Source: Cichorium intybus
Taxonomy: Eukaryota; Streptophyta; Magnoliopsida; Asterales; Asteraceae
Assembly: GCA_023525715.1 (NCBI GenBank)
Contig: CM042012.1
Location: forward strand, 45,857,441 to 45,921,440
DNA: 64,000 nucleotides
Direction of reading: 5' to 3'
The number at the start of each line of letters is the position of its first letter. The first letter of the stretch is position 1. The position numbers and the translations under genes are program-made. Shown in pieces: positions 42,902 to 52,560 of this stretch. The notes beneath the pieces were generated by a model. The model saw only the letters and a list, made by a program, of their open reading frames with translations, made no database searches and was not told where the DNA came from.

Positions 42902-44357
42902 ACTTCCCGCAAGCTTCGAGGACGACGCTTATTTCTAAGCTTGTGGAGGTATAACGATGTTAGATGCTAGCATTTTTCGCTTCTATATTATTTTCTTCTT
43001 TTTATCGAAAATCTTGAAAAACTAAAACAAAAATTTTTATGTGTGTTTAAAACTTTTGTTATTTATCGCATTTCTTTTCTTACCCTCGTGAAAACTAATG
43101 ATTGTTAAATTATGTTGCATCATTATTTTCAATGTTATGGTTGCCTATCTACCTTGTGGTTGAAATTTTTTTTCACTTTGCAAAATTTTAGATTATGTTA
43201 AAAAACTTTTGTTTGTCAAATGTACTTAGCATACACACGTATGAACAGTTTATAAGACATCTATTTTAACTGAATCTATTTTTAGCAAGAACAGCAATAC
43301 AAGATGCAGATACCCCGTGAGAATCTCAATGTGTGCAATCGACTTGGTTAATGTTACAGGTTTTGCCTTCGTAATCACACTTTGACCAGCACCTTTGTTT
43401 CCAACATGTCAATTCCAAATCTTCCGAAATTTCATATCATTTTGTCTTGACCAAATTGGTCCTTCTTAAACAAAAATTTTGAAATTATTATTCGTTCAAT
43501 AATTCTAATTTCAAAAGCAAAATCTTTACATTTGTATATCGAGTCAAATAAATGGTGAAATTCCAGAAATATTTTGTTTGGTTCTAAAAAATTGGTTTAA
43601 AAAAAATATATATATATATAAAAAAAAAATACATAAAAAAAAAAAATAAAAAAAAAATAAAACCAAGAACCAAACATGTGTGTTAATTAAATAAACTTCC
43701 AAAAAAATAGAATAAAGCGAAAATGGCTTTTGAAAATAATTGCCAAACGATTTTACTCATTTCAAAGAAAATCCAAAAATAGAGTGTTTTTCCTTTTGTA
43801 TTTGTATTACATTTATCGAGTTGTAATTTATTGTATTTATAATTTTGGAAGATCATTTATTTGAATTGACAAGTTTCAATAAAGGTGGTCAATGTGATAA
43901 TTGAGGCAAAGTCATATTAACATGAGTCCAAGTTCGACATCCGAGTGTAAACACCACCCTAATTCCATATGAGTGACGGAATACATTTGTGAGTCGCAAT
44001 CAGCGAATTGTGTGCAGATATGAGAAGAGCGAAAAATTGTGAGCACTGACCTTGTATTGTGTTGCTCTTGCTAAACACGGTGAAAGTCACGGTAGTGGTG
44101 TTATAATCAATATATGACGTGGCTATGCTATTGTTTAACGAATATTTGTTTCTTAGTACAATCTACTATTTCACAAATGTGAAATTTTAGGCAAATACAG
44201 GGACGATATGTTAACCATATCATTGCTAGTGATAATGTTGGCGCAATTTGACATAAAAAGGTTTCACACTTTCTTTTTGTTTTCCTTCTTTCACCCATTA
44301 GTCTAAGTTTTTATTGTTTTCTTTGAGGACAAAGAAGAGTTTAAGCTTGTGGATGTT
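42902..44357 (+). other. gypsy-C 3' untranslated region and polypurine tract
   Basis: No coding sequence supported. A-rich low-complexity stretch near 43600-43670. AAGCTTGTGGAGG occurs at 42937-42949 just after ORF2 and AAGCTTGTGGATG at 44343-44355 just before the 3' LTR. GAGGACAAAGAAGAG (about 44325-44340) is a good polypurine tract candidate. Confidence 0.75.
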
Positions 44358-46061
44358 TGATAGGTGTATAATTATACACCTTTTTATATGTTTATTTACC
44401 GCTTTTAGCATCGTTTATTGCCTTTAAAGCATGCTATACGCATGTTTTCGGTCTAATGTGTTCATTTTGGAGCAAAAGCCATTTGTTTGCATAAAATGGT
44501 ATGTTTTGCAGGCATTAAAAAATATGGACCACCTTACAATGTCAAAAGGAAGCCTCACGCCAAGTTTCAAGGAAATCGGACAAGAGACGGAGAAAATAGA
44601 CTCGAAAACCCCCTGCCTCACTGACACGTCGTGTGAATTTATACACTAAAAACACACGAGTCGTGTTCCACCTGGAATGACAAAATGGCAATGTACTTTC
44701 AATACACACGAGTCGTGTCCTTTGTAAGCCTACAAACACACGAGTCGTGTCTGCACTGTAAGTCATGTGCAGCAGGAATCTTCCAGCAAATCAACTTTTG
44801 AAGCATGGGATTTTCATCATTTGATTAGTCCGATCTGAGATCTCTCCAGGGCCATTTGAGGACTATAAATAGAGCATTTGGGAGGAGTTATTAACATCAT
44901 CCAATATCACTTGATACACTTAGATATTCTCTCTTTTTCTTACATTCTTAGTTAGCTTTAATGTCTTTATTTGCAATTATGCAGATTTTAGTCAACATGA
45001 GTGGCTAAATCTCATAACATTCGGCTTTTAGTCATGTATCTTTCTAGTCATTAATATTTATGCTTGGATTGAAGTTTTGAAGTTATTAAAACTGTTTTGG
45101 TTTAGTTTTGTCATTTAAATTTTATTACAAATTTGGTCCCTACTTTGGAATTTAGTCGATCACTCTATTCCGATAGTTGACCAATTATAGTTAGATGTAT
45201 TTTCAATTGTTTTGAAGATCATTGTTAGTAACATCTTAGAAGTAACTTCACTTGTTAAAGCTTGACACGAGAGATCAATCAAGCTCTTAATAAGTAAAGA
45301 ACCAACAAAAGAGCATAAAGCATCACTCTTGGTCAATTTTAGCATTAATCACTAGTTGACCATTGTGTTGTGCATACCTTTTATAGAATTTAAGTGCTAA
45401 TCCTTGTTCTATATTAGTGATGCATGTTTCTTTTGTCCCGGTTGATTTCTATGTCTTAAATTACATACTTGTTCTTAGTTCCTTCATCTAAAGGGACGGA
45501 ATATTGAATTTGGATTAAAGCTCGCATATTTAAGTGGTATCTTGTCTCGGTTGAGATACATCTATCTCTTCAAGATGACCATTGAGATATTTACTTATAT
45601 ATGAGAAAACAATACTTCTTTCACAAATAGCGACCATTGAAGTATTGAGCATATTAATTTGGATTTCTTCTAAGTTGATGTGTTATTGTCATTTTTCCAT
45701 TGACAAGAACCATTACTTAACTCTTAATTTCATTCAAGTATGAATATGCGACAAGATTGATTAGACTAGAAGCCGAATGTCCGTTTTATTATATTAATCA
45801 CATTCTTATTAATTTTTTGTGCGACTTGACAAATCCCCCCTTGAACTTTATATTTCTTTGTCCCAATCTCTAAGAGTGTGAAAACTTGGCAAGAGATTAC
45901 TCGCATCAATTCCCTTGGGTTCGACTCGTACCACTACTATACTATTCTTAATTGAAGAGTATTTAGAGGTCTTTTGACATTTCACAATTTCTGTCCCATC
46001 ATTAAAAACTGCATCCATTTTACATTACTCTTTTATTTGTTTGGTAATTCGACGACCAACA
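44358..46061 (+). repeat. gypsy-C 3' LTR
   Basis: 1704 bp. It differs from the 5' LTR by a 2 bp deletion in the first dyad (44624), G-to-A near 44885 and A-to-T near 45992; no other differences were seen by eye. The remaining dyads start at 44654, 44706 and 44738. Confidence 0.95.
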
Positions 46062-46066
46062 CCCTC
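46062..46066. repeat. gypsy-C target site duplication, right (CCCTC)
   Basis: Matches 36362-36366. Confidence 0.95.
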
Positions 46067-46873
46067 CTGTGGACATGTTGATAGTAGCTTTATTTAAGCC
46101 CTTGTGATGGGGTATTTTGTGGGCCCTTGTGGCCGAGCGTATTAGGCCTTTATGACCAGTGTATTGTGAAGGCCTATGTTGTTGTATAATCTGACTTATT
46201 ATTATAATTACCATTATTACAATGGTATAGACCTTTGTGGCTGGATGCTAATTACTTTAGGGGTGTTACAGTGACTCTTTATGACTCGAAACCACGGGGG
46301 TCGACGAGGGGAAGAATTTGTGGTTGATCTTATTTATTATTGTGAGGGCACGTGTGGTCCAATGATATCACTTATTATTACTATGTAGGCCTTTGTGGTC
46401 GGATGTTAATTACTTTGGGGGGTGTTAGAGCACTTATGGCTTGAGATCATGGGGGTCGAGGAGGGGAAGGATTTGTGGTTTTGTGGTTGTACGAAGTTGG
46501 GTGGAAATTCGTTGTGATCATATGTTGTGTTGTGATTATTTATATTTATGTTGGATAGCTTCCTATAGAAAATATATACGAGATGTGATATGTTGTGTAT
46601 TGTTATATAGTGTTATCACTATGTTAATAGTGAGACACTGATTGTTATAATTAAAGTATTGTTATAATTAAAGTTACTTACCGATCCCTTATACCTCACC
46701 GTTGTTGTTATGGTTGCAGGATTAGGTGGTGTATCGCCCGGCTCGGATCGTTGAAGCGATTATTGAAGATAACTTCTTGTAGTTTCTTGTGTACATGAGT
46801 ACATTACTATATGGTATAAATTATAAATATGAAAAAATTTTGGTGTACTCTGTGTGATAAAGTGGGCGTTACA
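46067..46873 (-). repeat. Probable chromovirus-type LTR remnant
   Basis: On the minus strand the sequence starts TGTAACGCCCACTTTATC at 46873, a start common in plant Tekay/CRM-type gypsy LTRs. Inside, a ~158 bp segment (CCTTTGTGGxxGGATGxTAATTACTTT...GGGGTCGA(C/G)GAGGGGAAG) occurs twice in tandem, starting near 46232 and 46390. No coding region accompanies it. Gypsy-C is inserted at its left side. Confidence 0.45.
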
Positions 46874-47985
46874 CCATATCACTTTGAGGTCAATTTTGAA
46901 CACAATGTGAAGTTGGATGGTATATTATGTACAAAGAATATACTTTAATGGTATTTTCCGCACACATAAAACTTGGATGGTATTTTGTGAACAGTTTTGA
47001 TACTTGGTTACCCTTATAAGTTATTTTTCCTAATTTGCCACACAACTTACGCAAATGGTTGTAAGTTTACGATTACAAATAATGGCCCAAACGGTACCTG
47101 TATAAAAAAAATACTTTAATAATCACAATATTGATTAAATAGACTAAGTAATTAATTTGAAGTATTTTTATGTGTTCCACTTCTCCAAATTATCCAACAT
47201 TGTGACCCATACATGTAATATATGTGTTCTCGTCACCTGCCTTGCAAATTTGTCACATTAAATATAGCACAAATGGACATAAATTGCACCCTTATCCAAT
47301 ATATAATGGAATGTATCGCAACAAATAAGCATCTCCAAATCATCAAACATAATATAAATCACATACAGGGACTTTACGACGTTGTCCTCAACTGATGTCT
47401 AGAGTCTGGCCGAATGTAAATGTAGAGATAAGAAAAACTCCATCCATCCAAAGTACAAGTGTACTCTCCTATATGAAATATTAACTGCTCATGTGTTGTC
47501 AAATCTTGATCAGTAAGGGTCTCAAATAGAAATAATTAATGAATCAACAATAGGTCCCCTTTATTTGGCGGCACATCGAGCCAATTAGAAACATGTTGTA
47601 CGAAATATATCTCAACGTGCTTTTGACAATCAAGCTAAAGTTAAATATAGGGGAATCCTTCGTAGTTCATTTCTTACTTATGTCTCCTTTGAAACCCTTT
47701 CTATTATGCTACAATAGTCAACCAACTTATGTTCAAAACACAATAAAATGCCCCATTCAAAAATAACCAAATAAAACTAAATGATGACCAAGTGACATAG
47801 ATAGGTCATCATTTTGCATGACATCTAGACCATTTCGCATGTTAAGGTGCAAAATGGTCAAATAACATTAAGAATTAGTTTTCTCACTCTGAGAATTTCT
47901 CAGGTCATCTTTATGAGCATTTCACAGTTTGAACCATGAAAATTGTCAATTTTAGTGTTATTTGATCATTTTCCCAAGTCATATG
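46874..47985. other. Intergenic DNA before copia-D
   Basis: AT-rich with no supported gene or repeat structure, apart from two copies of TTGGATGGTAT(A/T)TT near 46915 and 46973. Confidence 0.6.
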
Positions 47986-48235
47986 TGTTAGGTTTTCTGC
48001 AAATCTATGAACTAAAACCCTAAGTTCACATGCAACCTATAAAGGATCTATGTTTTCTATCTTTGAACATACAAATAATTCCTAAAAGGCCAACAGAAAA
48101 ATTGCTAAAGAATTAAATCAAAAAAACTAACCTTTAGGATTTCTTGGAAGCTAAGCAACAAAATTATCTTGCCTCAAATGAAGTCACACCCAACAACTAG
48201 GGTTTAAAAAATTCAAGAGAGAAAGAGAGTATATG
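47986..48235 (-). mobile_element. copia-D 3' LTR, left part
   Basis: Starts TGTTAGGTTTTCTGC (plus-strand view), the outer end of the copia-D 3' LTR, aligned with the copia-2 LTR. It is interrupted at 48236 by copia-E and resumes at 61942. The five bases before it, ATATG, are the presumed target duplication; the partner is off the right edge. Confidence 0.88.
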
Positions 48236-48744
48236 TGTTGAGTATATTTGTGATGAAGTGCTGACGTATCCGAAGTCTTCCTTAGAAGACCTTTTGAAGA
48301 AAAACCCCGAAGTAATAAAGTAATAGAAGACCCCGAAGTCTGAAGAACTCCAAAGTGAGATGCACAGAGGATCCGAAGACTTCATAGCCTGTCCATCTGT
48401 CTTTTGTGTGCACGCGTATAGTACAATACGTGTTGTATGAATCTTCTATCCTATTGGCTAGTACACTGATAGGATATTCTCTGTAAAAGTTGTACTATTC
48501 GTATCACTGATTTAGTATAAATATCAGTGATACCTTGCCGTGTAGAATGTGAGATTACGAGATAGAAAAACCACAAACATAGAAAACCCCATTGTAAAAC
48601 CATATCTTATAATCAAGCATTCGACACAAGTTATCCATTTCACATTGTTCATTCATCTTACTTATATTATCCTTGTGTGATTGATTGTGTTATTGGTATA
48701 ATCTTTGTTTTAATTCGTCTATTATCTGATTTCAACACCTAAAA
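48236..48744 (+). repeat. copia-E 5' LTR
   Basis: 509 bp from TGTTGAGTATATTTG to CACCTAAAA. The terminal CA has mutated to AA in this copy. TATAAATAT lies at 48516-48524. The U3 part is rich in CCGAAGT/ACTTCGG words. Confidence 0.94.
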
Positions 48745-48746
48745 AG

Positions 48747-48758
48747 TAGTATCAGAGC
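48747..48758 (+). other. copia-E primer binding site, initiator-Met tRNA
   Basis: TAGTATCAGAGC, one G-to-A change from the standard TGGTATCAGAGC. Confidence 0.88.
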
Positions 48759-48904
48759 AAGTCAGCTCAAAAACCTGTTAGTAGAGCTTGAAATTCATTA
48801 CCTCAGTTCTAGATCTGACTCGATTCTCAGATCTAGGTTTCCGCAACTGTTGCTAATCTCTATTACTTGTTTTTACTGAAAAGATCCGGTTGAAATCTAT
48901 CAAA

Positions 48905-50929
48905 ATGACTGATTCCACAGCAACATATGCCAATATGCTTAATTATGCTAACCTCATTGGTTCAGCAACGAAGGCCCCAGTTCTAGTAACTTCTTACTAC
49001 GATTACTGGGCTGGTCGAATGAAAGATTATCTTATTGGACTCGACAAAGACTTATGGAGGTCTGTGACTGACGGTCCACACACAGACATTGCTGGTCGAT
49101 TCGTTGTCCCTGATAGAGAAGAAGTCGTTATCCTCAATGTTGCTGACATGAAGAAGCTTGAAAACGATGAGAGGGCCATGCATGAACTGCGAAGTGGCTT
49201 AGGTCCTGACGTAAGTCATCACATTGCTGATGCGAAATCTGCAAAAGAGATGTGGGATAATCTCGAACTCCGTTTTGGAGGAGATAAAATTCTTCATACC
49301 AGCAAAGTTCAAGAAATCCTTGCAGACTTCGGAAACTTTAAGCAAGAAGAAAATGAATCCTTGGAAGCTTGTTATGAACATCTGAGCAACATGATTTACA
49401 CCCTAGACAAGTATGGGGAAACAAGAAGTCAACAAGAGATAAATATCAAATTTCTTTACAGTCTTCGCAAGGAATGGAGGCCAATCATGCTCATGGTAAA
49501 GTCCTATGAGAATATTGAGAAATACAAGCTGGCTGCCTTGTACAATCTGCTGAAATCACACAAACCTGATGTGGTGGGTCGAAGAAGTGAAATGGCTGGT
49601 TCTAGACCACTTGACCTCATTTCAAAAGAGGATGAAGAATCAAGTGATGAAGACATTGCTGCCTATATGGTAGATGATAATGGAGAGACTGTTGCTCTTT
49701 ATGCCGCCAACAATCGTAGATTCAAGAAACCCTTCTTCAAGAACAACTCTGGGAAACTATTTGTGAAGAATTTCAACAAATCAAACTTTAACTCCAAACC
49801 CAAACTAGAAATATTCACCCCAAAGGATGAAAACTTAAAATCTTCAACACCAAAGCCATCTGAAAAACAGACTTCGGATTCATCCAAAGAAAAGACCGAA
49901 GAGAAAAAGGTTTCAGGTGATTCTGGCTATGACTGCAACTATTGCCATTGCAAGAATCATTTTGGAAAAGATTTCATGCTTCGCAAGCAAAACGAAAAGA
50001 AACCACAAGTAATGGACGAAGCATACTACGCAAGAAAAATGGAGGAAGTTAGAGTGAGGACCAAAGATCTAGCTCTAATGGCTGCTGATGATCGTCAAGG
50101 ATCCTATCAGGTTTGGTCTTTGGACTCAGATGATGAGGAAGTGAGCAAGCCATCTCATAGTGCTTTCATGGCCTATGATGTCGGTAAGAGCTTTCTAAAG
50201 GACACTTCGGAGAAGTTTGGAGATGAAGAAAAGCTGGAGGTTGAAGCAACTACAGGTCTTGGTTTTGTGACTTCGGAAGCACATGAGATGTTTGCTGCTG
50301 GTACTCCGAAGACTTGGTTTGAAGACTCTTCCGATGACGATGAGGAGGTATGCTTGATGGCAAACGACACTCGCCTAACAATCCCAGAACAGGTATCAAA
50401 ACTTCTTTCATCTTTTAAAATTCCTAGTTCTCAATCTACTCCAATTATAAATGAAATAACTCGTGATTGCTCTGTTATGCATAAATTACTCGTTGATGCT
50501 AAAAATAGGGAAGTACTCACTGAGCAGGAGCTTCTAAGCTTGAGGGGGAGAGTAGAGAGCCTGAAGCTAGCATTAGAAAAATCCAATCTTAGAATCTCTT
50601 TGTTAGAAGAAACTAGAGGAAAACTTTCAAACAACAATGATGTACTTTTGAGACAGCGAAACATATTTTGTGAAACTGCTAGACGACTGTATGCTCACAT
50701 TACCCGTATTTATCATTTCGCTGATGTCTGCAATGTGCAACATAGAAAACTGTTACCCTTCATTGAATTCAAGCTTAAGAATGTTGATAGTGTTACTTAT
50801 AAATGTGAATCCATAGTCTCAGGGTCCGAAGTGACTAACCCTTCGTACATAAATGGTTTAATCTCTGTTGAAAAACACTTAACTGCGGATAATTTTTTAA
50901 CACTGCTGCCTCAAGAGATTCCAATCTAG
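48905..50929 (+). pseudogene. copia-E Gag, N-terminal part, truncated by duplication
   Basis: The ATG at 48905 (MTDSTATYANMLNYANLIGS) begins the Sirevirus-type gag; an upstream in-frame TTG is not used as a start in plants. A copia gag (UBN2-type) domain covers about residues 30-230 (YYDYWAGRMKDYLIGLDKDL, EMWDNLELRFGG, QEENESLEACYEHLSNMIY). The zinc knuckle reads C344, C347, H352 and Phe357, where the last cysteine should be, so zinc binding is probably lost. A long acidic and coiled-coil C-terminal part follows, as in Sireviruses. It stops at TAG 50927-50929, created exactly at the junction of a 101 bp tandem duplication. Confidence 0.86.
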
Positions 50930-51029
50930 AAGTGACTAACCCTTCGTACATAAATGGTTTAATCTCTGTTGAAAAACACTTAACTGCGGATAATTTGTTA
51001 ACACTGCTGCCTCAAGAGATTCCAATTTG
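50828..51029 (+). repeat. 101 bp tandem duplication in copia-E gag
   Basis: 50828-50928 is repeated at 50929-51029 with very few differences (GAAGTGACTAACCCTTCG... twice). The length is not a multiple of three, so it shifts the gag frame as well as creating a stop. Confidence 0.95.
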
Positions 51030-52560
51030 TTAACACTTCGGCGAAGACATCTCACAATTGTCTTCGGAGGATAAAGGCAAGACTAAAATTGATTGTGAAA
51101 ATGAAAATTCAGACAACTTGGAAATTGTTAAAACTAAGACTCAAATTTCTGATGAATGTGAATCTTATGAAGATTATCTCAAAAACTCTTCCAAAAGACT
51201 AGTCCATGTTGCATGTATTTATCCTAAGATTTCTTATTTCAAAAACTCTATCTTTGTGAAACCTGGTGGTGCTCTTTTAGTTGACAATGATTTACAAAAG
51301 ATGGTAGATAAGGATAACTCCACAGTAACTGAGGAAGGATTCTTCTCATCATCTAAAATGTTCGAAAATCAAGTAAACGAAAACATGGAAGTAAAAATCA
51401 ACATAAGAAAGCAGGAGTTGTATGGTCACAACATTTACAATCGTTTGTGTTATGAAAAGGAGAAAATTCCAGAGAATTTGAAAAATCTTTTGAATACTAA
51501 AAACAACAATCATGTTTATACTAATCGAAACTACAAACAAATTCAAGTTATGGAAAAACCCATAACTCCGAAGATGGATGTTTTTCAGTTAATGTAATCA
51601 AAAGAGAGTGTACCACATGCTGAATCTGCTGAAAATGAGGAATCAAAAATTAAATCTGAGATCCCTTATCCCTCAATGCTTTTCCCAAATTTTAAAGATA
51701 AGAACAAAACACAAATCACTCCGAAGCCTGTGGTACGCAACATCAAAATTTTGCAAATACCTCAATTTCAAAATCAGGCATCAACTTCCAAAACAAAAAC
51801 TACTGGTGTAATTTCGAAACCAACAGTGACGATTTTAAAATCAAAACAAACCCAAAATCTTGCAAAAAGGAAAACACCCTTAAAAGTTTCAATACCAACA
51901 AATGCAGTCGCTTCAACTTCTGGAACAAAAATCACTTATTCAAATTTATTAGAAGTCAAAAATCAATTTTCCAAACCAACATTTGTCCCCAAAAACCCAA
52001 ACTTTCTAAATCCCATAGTTCAAAACTCAACGAAGAAAACTTTTTCAAAAGATTACAATTCGGTAGACACATTTCATCATTGGCTAGACAAAAACTTAGA
52101 TCTGTTCAAAGATAAAAATCTTTCATTAAATGATTTCAAATTGGAATATGAAGAGTACCTATGTGCCTCTACATCATGCAGTCCAATGTCAAAGAAATCA
52201 ACAATTGAATTTACAAAACAAAATTGGAAAAGAAATGATTTGAAAGAAAATCTTACCATTAAAACCAAGTCTTCAAAATCATCATCTTCTAAAGCTTCAA
52301 AGTCTAAATTAATCAAACAAATATGGGTTCCGAAGTCTTGCACCTTGTCAGTCTCTTCGGACTCATCCGTTTTGTCAAAAAGCCTCTCAGAATCATGTTT
52401 AAACTCTTCGGAATCATGCTCATCACATGAGGCTTCAGAGAATTTAATAAACTTAAATGCAAATGAAATTACCGAAGAGGCTGTAGAAAAATGGATTCAG
52501 GAATCCTTTGCTTACCCTGAGGACCCAAGATTGATTGGGTACCAACTTCTTCTTGATTGA
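51030..52560 (+). pseudogene. copia-E Gag C-terminal extension
   Basis: Continues the gag frame after the duplication (SSEDKGKTKIDCENENSDNL, ... YGHNIYNRLCYEKEKI) to a TAA at 51595-51597, then in the same frame (SKESVPHAESAENEESKIKS...) to a TGA at 52558-52560 just before the protease. The region is Lys/Ser/Asn-rich and low-complexity. Such long, fast-evolving extensions between the zinc knuckle and protease are typical of Sirevirus-type elements. No domain is recognised. Confidence 0.75.

Larger units (their letters stand above)
36367..46061 (+). mobile_element. gypsy-C: complete young non-autonomous Athila-type element
   Basis: A 9695 bp plus-strand element: LTR 36367-38072, Asp-type primer site, gag, retropepsin, conserved stem-loop, dyad array, intron-like leader, ORF2 (ATHILA ORF-1-like), ~1.4 kb 3' region, LTR 44358-46061, and CCCTC target duplications. 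I found two substitutions and one 2 bp deletion between the ~1.7 kb LTRs, so the insertion is very recent. No reverse transcriptase, RNase H or integrase is encoded, so its movement must have used enzymes supplied by another element. Confidence 0.95.

Noticed and set aside
38094..44357. gypsy-C as an autonomous element
   Set aside because: I looked for RT (YxDD), RNase H and integrase motifs between protease and the 3' LTR in all frames and saw none.
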